Assembly: GCA_934465295.1 (NCBI GenBank)
Contig: CAKSKU010000014.1
Coordinates: 1 to 64,000, forward strand
DNA length: 64,000 nt
Source: an uncultured Oscillospiraceae bacterium
Lineage (GTDB): Bacteria > Bacillota > Clostridia > Oscillospirales > Ruminococcaceae
Direction of reading: 5' to 3'
Shown: positions 8,277 through 16,960 of the stretch, in pieces
How positions within the stretch are numbered: position 1 is the stretch's first letter
Layout: the number at the start of each line of letters is the position of its first letter
Notes under the pieces: model-generated
What the model saw: only the letters and a program-made list of their open reading frames with translations
Databases searched by the model: none
Told to the model about the DNA's origin: nothing
Position numbers and translations under genes: made by a program

Positions 8277-9120
8277 AATATACAAATCCCAGTCGTACAG
8301 CTACGGTGCTTCGCAGCCCGTCAAGATCGATAATACCGTCATTGTCCCGGGCGAGGAAAACGCCGAGCGGGAAGCTCCTTCCCGTGAAGAGCTTGAACAG
8401 CAGAAGCAGAGGGAAGCCGCCGAAAAGGAAGCGGAGTTCCGTGCCGCAGTCGATCGCCGGGTCGCAGCAATACTTGAGGATCAGCGCATAAGGACGGAAG
8501 CCGCCCGGAGTGAGATGCTCGAAAATGCAAAGCTTGAAGCGAAAAAGATCGCCGAGGACGCTAAGACGACCACCGCCGCCGTTATCGAAAAGGCGAACAG
8601 GGAGTGTGCTATCTTAAAGGAAAAGGCGAAAGCCGAGGGCTTCAAGGAAGGCTATGACGAGGGCAAAAAGCAGTCGCTCGAAAAATGCCAGAAGTACGTC
8701 GACGCCTCAGCACAGCTGCTCTCCGATATAAATTCGCACAAGGACGCATACTTCCTCGACAACGAGAATGAAATGCGTGAAACGATGTGCGAAATGCTTG
8801 AAAAGATCACGGGCGAGGAACTCAAAGTCAACCCCGAGGTCATTGAGAGCATTATCGAAAACGCCGCAAAAAGCTTCCGCAACTCCGATTACATAAAAAT
8901 TTCGCTTGCGCAGGGCGAGGTCTCCAAGGAGATCAAGACCGATGCAAAGCTCATCAAAAAGATAATTCCTTATATCAAAGATATTGAAATAGAGATCCTT
9001 CCCGATGCTGAGGACGGCACAGTTATCCTCGACAACGGTGAAGAGATACTCGATGCTTCCGTTCCGACCCAGCTTGAATTCCTCAAAGAGATAATGAAGA
9101 ATACAAGAGGCGAGGAATGA
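8269..9120 (+). CDS. fliH: Flagellar export apparatus protein FliH
   Basis: This 283-residue negative regulator and stalk of the export ATPase FliI resembles a V-type ATPase peripheral stalk. It has a long charged Ala/Glu/Lys-rich coiled coil (about 35-150) containing a GFKEGYDEGKK segment, then a globular FliI-binding C-terminus. The start is TTG at 8269 inside the end of fliG, which implies translational coupling. It is followed by fliI at 16 bases. Confidence 0.92.
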   Translation: MLKIYKSQSYSYGASQPVKIDNTVIVPGEENAEREAPSREELEQQKQREAAEKEAEFRAAVDRRVAAILEDQRIRTEAARSEMLENAKLEAKKIAEDAKTTTAAVIEKANRECAILKEKAKAEGFKEGYDEGKKQSLEKCQKYVDASAQLLSDINSHKDAYFLDNENEMRETMCEMLEKITGEELKVNPEVIESIIENAAKSFRNSDYIKISLAQGEVSKEIKTDAKLIKKIIPYIKDIEIEILPDAEDGTVILDNGEEILDASVPTQLEFLKEIMKNTRGEE

Positions 9121-9136
9121 CGAGGAGATAACCCGA

Positions 9137-10441
9137 ATGAACTTTAACGCTATCCGTGAAAACGTCAGAAATGCCGATCTTTACAGGCACATGGGAAAAA
9201 TTGAAAAGATCATCGGTATGACTGTCGAAGCCACGGGACCCGAATGCAACATCGGCGATGTCTGCCGCATATTCCGCAAAGGCTCGGATGAGTTCATTTA
9301 CGGCGAAGCAGTCGGCTTCAACGAGGGAAAGGTCGTGCTGATGCCTTATACCGACATCGACGGCATAGGTCCGGGTTCGATCGTTGACAACACGGGCAGA
9401 CAGCTTGAAGTCAGAACGGGCGATGCACTCGTCGGACGTATCATCAACGCCATAGGCGAGCCGATAGACGGCAAAGGTCCGATAAACACGACCGATACCT
9501 ACCCCATTGCGGGAAACCCCGTAAATCCGCTCACCCGACCGAGGATAGATGATATAATCCCGTTCGGCGTAAAGGCGATAGACGGTCTGCTCACGATAGG
9601 CAGAGGTCAGCGTATGGGTATCTTCGCAGGCTCGGGTGTCGGAAAATCAACGCTCCTCGGTATGATAGCGAGAGAAGTCGAAGCCGACATCAACGTTATC
9701 GCTCTCGTCGGAGAGCGTGGACGAGAGGTGCTTGAATTCATCGAGCGTGACCTCGGGGAAAAGGGAATGGCAAGATCTGTGCTTGTTGTTGCGACCTCCG
9801 ACCAGCCCTCGATGATGAGAAATAAATGTCCCATGACCGCCACGGCTATTGCGGAATACTTCAAGGATCGGGGCAAGAACGTCCTGCTGATGATGGATTC
9901 GCTCACACGATATGCTATGGCGCAGCGTGAGATAGGTCTTGCAACGGGCGAAGCACCTATCGCAAGAGGCTATACACCGTCGATCTACACGACTATGCCG
10001 AAGCTGCTTGAAAGAGCAGGGAACTTTGAAAACGGCTCGATAACGGGCATCTATACCGTCCTCGTTGAGGGCGACGATACCAACGAGCCTATCTCCGACA
10101 CGGTCAGAGGTATCATTGACGGTCATATCATTCTTTCCCGTAAGGTAGCGGCGAAGAACCACTACCCTGCGATAGAGGTGCTCGAATCGGTATCAAGACT
10201 TATGTCCGAGATCGCCGACAAAAAGCACAAGGACAATGCGGCAAAGCTGCGAAATCTCCTTTCGGTTTACAACGCAAACTACGACCTCGTTTCCATCGGC
10301 GCATACAAAAAGGGAACAAACCCTGCGCTCGATGAAGCGATAAGAAAAATAGACAAGATAAATGCATTTTTACAGCAGAAAACGGACGAAGCGTTCTCCT
10401 TTGACGAAACGCTGAAGCTGCTCGAAGAAGCCGTAAAATAA
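9137..10441 (+). CDS. fliI: Flagellum-specific export ATPase FliI
   Basis: This 434-residue cytoplasmic ATPase forms a hexamer under the export gate and helps unfold and load rod, hook and filament substrates. It is F1-beta-like, with Walker A AGSGVGKS at residues 164-171, Walker B VLLMMDSLTR and the segment GEAPIARGYTPSI typical of type III ATPases. Length matches the family. It follows fliH and precedes fliJ, the standard order for the soluble export complex. Confidence 0.97.
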   Translation: MNFNAIRENVRNADLYRHMGKIEKIIGMTVEATGPECNIGDVCRIFRKGSDEFIYGEAVGFNEGKVVLMPYTDIDGIGPGSIVDNTGRQLEVRTGDALVGRIINAIGEPIDGKGPINTTDTYPIAGNPVNPLTRPRIDDIIPFGVKAIDGLLTIGRGQRMGIFAGSGVGKSTLLGMIAREVEADINVIALVGERGREVLEFIERDLGEKGMARSVLVVATSDQPSMMRNKCPMTATAIAEYFKDRGKNVLLMMDSLTRYAMAQREIGLATGEAPIARGYTPSIYTTMPKLLERAGNFENGSITGIYTVLVEGDDTNEPISDTVRGIIDGHIILSRKVAAKNHYPAIEVLESVSRLMSEIADKKHKDNAAKLRNLLSVYNANYDLVSIGAYKKGTNPALDEAIRKIDKINAFLQQKTDEAFSFDETLKLLEEAVK

Positions 10442-10461
10442 CTCCTTGGAGGTAATCATTC

Positions 10462-10899
10462 TTGAAGCGGTTTGAATTTTCACTAAACAAGCTTATGGGT
10501 TATAAGAAACAGGTGCTTGACAGAGAAAAGAACAATCTCGCTCACCTGCGTGTGCAGCAGCAGCAGATGCAGGAGGAAAAAATGCAGCTCGAAGCCAAGC
10601 TCAAACGCTCGGCGGATGAGTTCAGGGAGCTTTCGGGCAAGGGCATCACCGTTATGCAGATAACGATGTTCAAAAGCTACCACCAGTCGCTGCGTATGCA
10701 GATAAAAGAGCTTGAAAATTCAATAGAGGAAATGGAGAAAAAGGTACAGCGTCAGCTCGGTGTTGTTATCGATGCAACAAAGGAGGTCTCCTCCCTCGAA
10801 AAGCTCGAAGAAAAGCAGCTTGAAGAATACAAATTCAAGGTGCAGAAAGCGGAAGAACAGTTCATTTCCGAATACGTTATGAACAGTACATACAGATAG
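10462..10899 (+). CDS. fliJ: Flagellar export protein FliJ
   Basis: This 145-residue, highly charged, almost entirely helical protein is predicted to be an antiparallel coiled coil, the expected shape of FliJ. FliJ inserts in the FliI ring and contacts FlhA. Sequence conservation in this family is low, so position after fliI carries part of the call. The start is TTG at 10462 behind GGAGGT. A 370-base repeat-filled gap follows. Confidence 0.88.
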   Translation: MKRFEFSLNKLMGYKKQVLDREKNNLAHLRVQQQQMQEEKMQLEAKLKRSADEFRELSGKGITVMQITMFKSYHQSLRMQIKELENSIEEMEKKVQRQLGVVIDATKEVSSLEKLEEKQLEEYKFKVQKAEEQFISEYVMNSTYR

Positions 10900-11246
10900 C
10901 AGGGATGCCCTGCGGCAGGTTCGCGCCGCGCTTCACTTCGTTACGCTTAGTTTGCGTTGGAAGAGAATTTGCAGTCGCGAATAGGGTCTGTTGGACAGTC
11001 TATGCGGTTGCATTGGCAGGGATGCCCTGCGGCAAAATAAAACCAATGTAGGGGACGGGTTTCCCGTCCCGTTCGGCAAATGCGTTAAATCGGGACGGGA
11101 AACCCGTCCCCTACAGTAATTGATAGATGTACTGATAATTTTATCGGCGGTGCAATACACTATCTTCGCGGCAGTAAACTTATTTATACCGCAAACGTGC
11201 GGAGCGCAGCGAAGCATAGCGTGAATTTGCAGCGGGGCTTCCCCGC
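10899..11246. repeat. Intergenic repeat block (family 2), fliJ-fliK gap
   Basis: Forward modules start with GCAGGGATGCCCTGC at 10899-10913 and 11016-11030, and an inverted module ends with GCGGGGCTTCCCCGC at 11232-11246, so the block has converging ends. At its centre is a perfect 24-base inverted repeat. No ORF is supported. Sequence is shared with 5058-5259 and 16440-16610. Confidence 0.75.
11048..11114. repeat. Perfect 24-bp inverted repeat
   Basis: Arms at 11048-11071 and 11091-11114 are exact reverse complements, separated by 19 bases. Each arm is itself a smaller imperfect palindrome (GGGACGGG, TTT, CCCGTCCC), so transcripts could form either one long hairpin or two short ones. Confidence 0.9.
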
Positions 11247-11269
11247 CCCACTGAAAGGAGGTGAAAATT

Positions 11270-12787
11270 ATGGATATAAGCAGCATCCTTAATATCGGTA
11301 TGGGCGTAAATGCTCCCGACCTCGGTTCGACCGATGCAGCGGCTGCTTCGGAAATAAGCTTCGGCGATATTCTCGGCTCGGCAGTTTCCGCAAGCGCAGC
11401 AGATACACCCGTTGACGATATCACGCAGGAGATCGACATTACCGAAGATACGGCTGACGGGGAAAACACCTTTTCAAAGCTTGTTTCGGAGCTTGCAGAG
11501 GACGTTTCCAACGCAGATAAAAGCGTTATCGATGCAGCGGTGAAAATGATGCTCTCGGTCGGAAATGCGGCTGAAAAGTTTATGTACGGCACTTCGGACA
11601 GCTCCTCAAAGAGCGGCGACGGCGAAAATACCGACGTTATCAATATTCTTTCCAATATGATAAAGTTCGTTACATCGCAGGACGGCGAAGATTTCGTTTC
11701 GGACGAAGAAACGGGACTTGCACTCATGCTCGGGGATATCTCGGCAGTGCTTGAAACGGGTCTTTCCGAGGGAAAATCGGCTGATGAGATCGCAGATGAG
11801 CTGAAAAAGCTTGCAGACGGTGATGATACCGACCTTTCGGTTCTCGCAGACGCAGTCGTTTCCATGATGGAGATGATGCCCGTAAGCACAAACGAGGAAA
11901 TTATCGACGAGATCCCTTTTGAAGCGGCGGCAAAGGCAGCTTCGGTAACGGAAGTTCTTTCCTCCGATACCACACCCGTGCAGAAAGCGGAAACGATAGT
12001 GTCTATCCTCGAAAACAAGACAGGATTTAACGACCTGCCTTCCTTTGAAAGCTTCCAAAGCGAATTAAAGCTTGCACTTTACAGCGATAACGGCGCAGAG
12101 AACACGGCAACGGCAGATGCCTCATTTGCAGTACTGCACAAAACAGCAGCATTCGCAAGAATAAACGATGTTTCGGCTCAGATCAGAGTTATCTCGGACT
12201 CGGACGAGACGGGCGCAGAGCAGGCAGCGGCAAATGTTGTCCTCACAGCGCAGCCCCCCGTTCAGACAAGCATTTTTGCCGATACTGAAATACCGACAGA
12301 CCCTGTTGAGGTCTACAAGCAGCTTGCGGACTTTGCGGTCCGGCAGATAACGCAGAGCGTGAGCGAGACCACGCAGAACGGCGCAGTCCGGGAGCTTGTG
12401 GTGGTTCTTAAGCCCGAAAACCTCGGCGAAGTTGCAGTCAAGGTAACGGCTGACAACTCGGGTGCAGTTTCCATTGTCCTCGCAGCTTCAAATGAAGAAG
12501 TCGGCAAGGCGCTCGCAGCGAACACGGCAGCACTTACCGAAAGCTTTGCAAAACAGAACGTTGACGTTCGGAATGTGAACGTTGTTGCTCCCTCGGAGGC
12601 GGCTTCCTATATGGGACTCGACTTCTCGAACCAGAGCTTTAACCGTCAGAACGGCGGTGCTTCACAGAGCGAAAGCACGAACGGCGGACGTATCTCGGGC
12701 ATTGCAAAGGCTGATGACGAAGCGGAAAGCGGAGTTACAGCGGCAAGAAAACTTTTAAAGGAGGCAAAATTATGGCTAACAGCTTAG
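11270..12787 (+). CDS. fliK: Flagellar hook-length control protein FliK
   Basis: This 505-residue protein is secreted during hook growth, and its C-terminal domain switches the export gate from hook to filament substrates. It has a long, low-complexity, acidic Ala/Ser/Asp-rich ruler region (1-340) and a conserved C-terminal hook domain (about 345-445) with the motif LKPENLGEVAVKV. The C-terminus ends in an Asn/Ser-rich tail. The ATG at 11270 is favoured over GTG 11261 because AAAGGAGGT lies at the right spacing. Its end overlaps flgD by 16 bases. Confidence 0.92.
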   Translation: MDISSILNIGMGVNAPDLGSTDAAAASEISFGDILGSAVSASAADTPVDDITQEIDITEDTADGENTFSKLVSELAEDVSNADKSVIDAAVKMMLSVGNAAEKFMYGTSDSSSKSGDGENTDVINILSNMIKFVTSQDGEDFVSDEETGLALMLGDISAVLETGLSEGKSADEIADELKKLADGDDTDLSVLADAVVSMMEMMPVSTNEEIIDEIPFEAAAKAASVTEVLSSDTTPVQKAETIVSILENKTGFNDLPSFESFQSELKLALYSDNGAENTATADASFAVLHKTAAFARINDVSAQIRVISDSDETGAEQAAANVVLTAQPPVQTSIFADTEIPTDPVEVYKQLADFAVRQITQSVSETTQNGAVRELVVVLKPENLGEVAVKVTADNSGAVSIVLAASNEEVGKALAANTAALTESFAKQNVDVRNVNVVAPSEAASYMGLDFSNQSFNRQNGGASQSESTNGGRISGIAKADDEAESGVTAARKLLKEAKLWLTA

Positions 12788-14535
12788 GGAACCTTTCGAT
12801 CGATTCAACGGGCGGTGCTTACTCAAAGTACAGCAACAAGGTCGTTGATACGACAAAGGGTGACGAAGCTACTTCCTATATGGACTTTGACAGCTACTTA
12901 AAGGTACTCGCAACGCAGATGTCCAATCAGGACTTCAACGACCCTATGAGCGATACCGATATGCTCCAGCAGATGTCGTCCTATTCCATGCTCGAGGGAA
13001 TCAAGAATATGACCTCTCAGGCAAATATCAGCTATGCGACAAACCTTGTCGGAAAGGCTGTAACGGTCAATGACGGTCACGATTATGACACGGGCATCGT
13101 TGAATCCGTAGTTGTTTCGGACGGCACGCCTTACCTTGTTGTAAACGGCGGAAAGTACGAGGTTTCAACTGTTTCAAACGTTACTTCTTCCGATATCTAC
13201 AATCTTCTCTCGAAGCTTATCGGTCAGGAGGTCAATATCCACGGTTCTTCCGAGGATGAAGTACTCGCAAGCGGCAAGGTAACGAACGTTCTTGTGCTTG
13301 ACGGAAACGCTTATGTTATCGTTGACGGCAAGGACAAATATCCGCTTAAGGACGTTTCGCTCAAAAACAGCGAAAACAAAGATGAAAACGGCACTGATAA
13401 AACAGAGGGAACAGACGGTTCTTCCAATACCGAAAAGGACGGGGAAAACACAAACGCTCCCGAAGGCACAACGACCACGACCGATTCCACTGTTACTCAG
13501 GCTGAAACAATGGCAAGCTATATGGCTCAGTCGGACGCTCTGTTCAGCGAGCTTATGAGTACGATCGATTCCATCAGCGGAACAGAAACAAAATCGGTAA
13601 GCGTTATCAACAATCTTAAGCCGAATCTTGACGGCTATGAAACGGTAACGGTAACAAAGCTCGATATCCCGAACTATGCGGCAGCATATCTTGCACAGTA
13701 TGAGGATCTCAAGGATCTTATCCTTCCGAATACGACTTATGCGAACCCCAATGACGATGTGACTTCGACAAACCTTATCGCAGGCACACAGAATTCGAGC
13801 TACAATACGCTTTATAACAATACCATGGATAATACGACCGTTCCGACTTCGGCAAATTCAACGAATACAGCAACTGCAGCGGCAACGCTCACCGCAGGCA
13901 GATATGACATCCCCCTCACAACCTCGAACCTTTATGCGGTAGCTAATGCTGCAAGAACAGGTCAGCTCACACCGACGCTTTCCAACGCACAGGTCTATGA
14001 AATGATCTCGACAGGAAGTTACAGCACAAGATACAGCCAGAAATACGGTCTGGAAGCTTATTCCGATTCCAAGCCCGGCATTTCAAACGCTGACTGCGCA
14101 CCTCACAGGCTTGACGCAGACAAATATCCCGAACAGGCAGCCCTTGCAGACGCTCTCGGAACAAGAATGTATGATATCAAGTTCATCAACAACAGAGCCA
14201 TCACTTCAAGAATAGATACTTCAAGAGTTATCGGCAAAACGATCAGCGGCAGGGAGATCTCGGAGATCGGCTACTGCGGCGTTGGCAGACTCGGCGAAGT
14301 CGTTACCTTCAGGGACGGCAAGCAGCGTGTTGAGATAATGTTCGACAACGGCAATTCAGGCTGGCTCGAAACATCGGGCAAGTACACCATCGATCAGATC
14401 ATCAAGCAGGAAGTCGGCAACGATGTTACACCGTTTGAAATTTCGATCGCATATTATGCAAGCTCACAGTCCGCTCAGAAGTTTGAGGATCTCAGACAGA
14501 ATCTTACTTCAATGGGAGTAAATGTTGTCGGTTAA
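12772..14535 (+). CDS. flgD: Flagellar hook scaffolding protein FlgD, enlarged
   Basis: The N-terminal 90 residues carry the FlgD hook-cap signature (FDSYLKVLATQMSNQDFNDPM, then LQQMSSYSMLEGI). The cap sits on the growing hook and is replaced by FlgK. A following segment (VGKAVTVNDG...VVSDGTPYLVVNGGKYEV) is a FlgD beta domain and appears to be repeated once. The protein then runs to 587 residues, far above the usual 140-250, through a Thr/Asn/Glu-rich linker (about 200-240) and a unique C-terminal half that I do not recognise. AAAGGAGG inside fliK serves the ATG at 12772. Confidence 0.88.
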   Translation: MANSLGNLSIDSTGGAYSKYSNKVVDTTKGDEATSYMDFDSYLKVLATQMSNQDFNDPMSDTDMLQQMSSYSMLEGIKNMTSQANISYATNLVGKAVTVNDGHDYDTGIVESVVVSDGTPYLVVNGGKYEVSTVSNVTSSDIYNLLSKLIGQEVNIHGSSEDEVLASGKVTNVLVLDGNAYVIVDGKDKYPLKDVSLKNSENKDENGTDKTEGTDGSSNTEKDGENTNAPEGTTTTTDSTVTQAETMASYMAQSDALFSELMSTIDSISGTETKSVSVINNLKPNLDGYETVTVTKLDIPNYAAAYLAQYEDLKDLILPNTTYANPNDDVTSTNLIAGTQNSSYNTLYNNTMDNTTVPTSANSTNTATAAATLTAGRYDIPLTTSNLYAVANAARTGQLTPTLSNAQVYEMISTGSYSTRYSQKYGLEAYSDSKPGISNADCAPHRLDADKYPEQAALADALGTRMYDIKFINNRAITSRIDTSRVIGKTISGREISEIGYCGVGRLGEVVTFRDGKQRVEIMFDNGNSGWLETSGKYTIDQIIKQEVGNDVTPFEISIAYYASSQSAQKFEDLRQNLTSMGVNVVG

Positions 14536-14556
14536 ACGAAAGGACGGTGCTTCAGG

Positions 14557-14976
14557 GTGCTTATAAGCGAACTGATGCAGTCGAGAGGCATTACGGCGGT
14601 CACGACAGGCAGAGTCGGAGGATACAATGTTCCCAAGACTTCACCCGAGGACAGCGGTTTTGCAAAGGAACTGCAAACTCAGCTTGACGAAAAAAAGCGC
14701 ACTGAGCAGAACGGACAGAGCGGAGTGGTCTTTTCAAAGCACGCTCTTGAGAGGATATCCGAACGTCGGATAGATATTGAAAACGGCGATACCCTCGAAC
14801 GGCTCAATAAAGCTGTCGAGCTTGCAGGCGAAAAAGGCTCAAACGACGCACTGGTCATGATAGGCTCAAATGCTTTTATCGTCAGCATAAAAAACAACAA
14901 GGTCATCACGACCCTCTCCGCAGATGATATGCAGGGAAATATTTTCACGAATATTGATTCTACTGTTATAATGTGA
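14557..14976 (+). CDS. Flagellar operon protein, TIGR02530 family
   Basis: This 139-residue protein belongs to a small family of unknown mechanism found beside flgD and flgE in Firmicutes flagellar operons. The conserved core is FSKHALERISERRIDIE (about 63-79) followed by a beta-rich half with AFIVSIKNNKVITTL. It has no signal peptide or membrane segment. The start is GTG at 14557. It lies 21 bases after flgD. The far 3' end of the gene carries a possible internal promoter for flgE. Confidence 0.85.
   Translation: MLISELMQSRGITAVTTGRVGGYNVPKTSPEDSGFAKELQTQLDEKKRTEQNGQSGVVFSKHALERISERRIDIENGDTLERLNKAVELAGEKGSNDALVMIGSNAFIVSIKNNKVITTLSADDMQGNIFTNIDSTVIM
14944..14972 (+). promoter_or_regulatory. 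Possible internal promoter before flgE
   Basis: TTCACG (14944-14949), a 17-base spacer and TATAAT (14967-14972), inside the end of the TIGR02530 gene. Four of six bases match at -35 and the -10 is perfect. A structured leader begins about 15 bases later. Confidence 0.45.
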
Positions 14977-14986
14977 GAAAAATAAA

Positions 14987-15058
14987 TGTGCGGTCAGAAC
15001 GATCGGACCTAACAGGAGATCATAAGCGTCCCGACTGACTTGACGGACGCTCCGCACA
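14987..15058 (+). ncRNA. Structured leader upstream of flgE (candidate)
   Basis: Stem TGTGCGG (14987-14993) and CCGCACA (15052-15058) closes a domain containing hairpin AGCGTCC/GGACGCT (15025-15031, 15045-15051), which stacks directly on the closing stem, and a smaller GGTC/GACC pairing. This is a three-way-junction shape with perfect helices. It does not match a riboswitch class I know. The T-run at 15074-15079 is too far away to make it a simple terminator. Confidence 0.45.
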
Positions 15059-15095
15059 GATACCAACAGCAACTTTTTTAAGGAGTGTAATTAAA

Positions 15096-16439
15096 ATGGT
15101 TAGATCTCTTTATTCAGGCGTTTCGGGACTTACCTCCCACCAGACAAAAATGGACGTCATCGGTAACAATATCGCTAACGTTAACACATACGGATTCAAA
15201 TCCTCCAGAGCTTCATTCAGCGATGTTTTCTATCAGTCGGTAAAGACTGCCGCTGCAGGTACTGAAAGCTTTGCAGGTAACAACCCGTCCACAGTCGGCT
15301 ACGGTACGCAGGTCGCTTCTATCGACAGAGATATGTCGCAGTCCTCGTTCCAGTCCACCAACAGGACCCTCGACCTCGCTATCAGCGGCGACGGCTTCTT
15401 CGCAACGGGTGCATTCTCCTCGGGCGCAGACGGCGGTGCTCCCGATATCACAGCTTCCCCCGACTCTATCACATACACAAGAAACGGCAACTTCGGCATC
15501 GACAGTGCCGGCAACCTCGTTTCCAACAACAACAGATTTATCCTTGGTACAAGAAACACCGAAAAGGGTCTTCTCCTCAACAGCGACCTCAGCGCTCAGG
15601 AGCTTCTCAAGACTACCCTTCAGGATAACAACGGCGACAATCAGATAAACTCCACAGACTATACCTTTGAAAATACTATCAACGTAAACGACCTCATCGC
15701 AGACGCTTACGGCATTTATACCGATACGGACACAGGCTATCTTTACACCAACAGAAAGCCTGAAGCCGTAGTTAAGGACGGAAAGGTAGTCGGCTTCAAG
15801 CAGGGCGAGGTCGACAAGGACGAAACAACGGGCGAAGAGGGCTACTACCTCTGCGACCTCAAGGGCAACTATATCACCTTTGACGATAAGACAGACCTTG
15901 TTTATTTCAAGTATACAAAGAAAGACCCTGCTGATGCAACAAGCACAGCAAGCGCTTCCTCTTATCACATGATCGATAACGGCGACGGAACATGGGGTTC
16001 GGAGGCTTACACTATCACCAATCAGCCTGACCCCAATAAAACGCTCTCCGTTGAGGATCTCGCTGTAACAGGCAAGTTCACATACGCTGACCTTGCTGCT
16101 TTCACCATCGGTTCGGACGGCGTTATCACAACGACCTATAACAACACACTTAAAGCTATCGCCCGTGTTGAGATCACTGTTTTCGACAACCCCGAGGGTC
16201 TTATCGAAAACGGCGACACAAGCTTCTCCGAGACCGCTGCTTCAGGCTCGGGCAAGGTAAGAAAAGCAGGCGAGCAGGGCGCAGGTACAGTTGCTTCCAA
16301 CAAGCTCGAAATGTCCAACGTAAACCTTGCTCAGGAATTTTCCGATATGATCGTTACACAGAGAGGCTTCCAGGCTAACGCAAGGATCATCACGACTTCC
16401 GACTCAATGCTCGAAGAACTCGTAAACCTTAAGAGATAA
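15096..16439 (+). CDS. flgE: Flagellar hook protein FlgE
   Basis: This 447-residue hook subunit polymerises into the universal joint outside the cell. The N-terminal D0 sequence (LYSGVSGLTSHQTKMDVIGN, then NIANVNTYGFK) and the C-terminal helix (NLAQEFSDMIVTQRGFQANA) are diagnostic. The surface-exposed middle (about 170-330) is Asp/Lys/Thr-rich and variable. AAGGAG precedes the ATG. It is preceded by a structured leader and possible promoter and followed by a 275-base repeat-containing gap, so hook expression may be set separately from its neighbours. Confidence 0.96.
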   Translation: MVRSLYSGVSGLTSHQTKMDVIGNNIANVNTYGFKSSRASFSDVFYQSVKTAAAGTESFAGNNPSTVGYGTQVASIDRDMSQSSFQSTNRTLDLAISGDGFFATGAFSSGADGGAPDITASPDSITYTRNGNFGIDSAGNLVSNNNRFILGTRNTEKGLLLNSDLSAQELLKTTLQDNNGDNQINSTDYTFENTINVNDLIADAYGIYTDTDTGYLYTNRKPEAVVKDGKVVGFKQGEVDKDETTGEEGYYLCDLKGNYITFDDKTDLVYFKYTKKDPADATSTASASSYHMIDNGDGTWGSEAYTITNQPDPNKTLSVEDLAVTGKFTYADLAAFTIGSDGVITTTYNNTLKAIARVEITVFDNPEGLIENGDTSFSETAASGSGKVRKAGEQGAGTVASNKLEMSNVNLAQEFSDMIVTQRGFQANARIITTSDSMLEELVNLKR

Positions 16440-16610
16440 GCAGGGAAGCCCCTGCAGGCAGTTCGCGTCACGCTCCGCTTTGCTGCGCTTGTTTTTGTTG
16501 GAAATTGGTTTATGTTCGCGAATATAGTTTTTTGGCAGTCGGGCATTTTACAAGGTGTGGTGGAAGCCCCTGCAGGCGGTCTGAGTCACACTCCGCTTGG
16601 CTTTGTTGAT
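16440..16610 (+). repeat. Intergenic repeat modules (family 2), flgE-flbD gap
   Basis: Two tandem modules: one from 16440 (GCAGGGAAGCCCCTGCAGGC, then CACGCTCCGCTTTGCTGCGC) and one near 16562 (GGAAGCCCCTGCAGGC, then CACTCCGCTTGGC). The same family occurs in two other gaps of this operon. No coding potential was seen. Confidence 0.7.
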
Positions 16611-16714
16611 AAACCGATCGGTGCATCGGCATAATTAACACATAATATTTTTCCTTCGGTCGGCAGTTCTGCCCGTCAGAGCTGCTCGTCCGCAGGTATA
16701 AAGGTGAATAGGAT

Positions 16715-16906
16715 ATGATATTGGTAACAAGACTTAACGGAACTCCGCTTATGCTCAATGAGGATTTTATCGAAGCGGCAGAGGAAACACCCGATACCGT
16801 CGTCACGATGATGAACGGTCACAGATACATACTTAAAGAAAAACTCGATGAGATCATCGAAAAATCGTTTGAATTCCGCCGGATGAACGGCGCTTGCAAT
16901 GAATGA
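16715..16906 (+). CDS. flbD: Flagellar protein FlbD (SwrD family)
   Basis: This 63-residue protein has the family pattern MILVTRLNGTPLMLNEDFIE and the GHRYILKEKLDEII segment. In Bacillus the homologue SwrD raises motor power. It has no membrane segment. It sits between flgE and motA, the standard position. AGGTGAATAGG precedes the ATG. Confidence 0.93.
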   Translation: MILVTRLNGTPLMLNEDFIEAAEETPDTVVTMMNGHRYILKEKLDEIIEKSFEFRRMNGACNE

Positions 16907-16960
16907 TCCGAGCAATGGACGCTCGTTTGATATAAAAAGATCAAGGAGGATTTTTACCAA

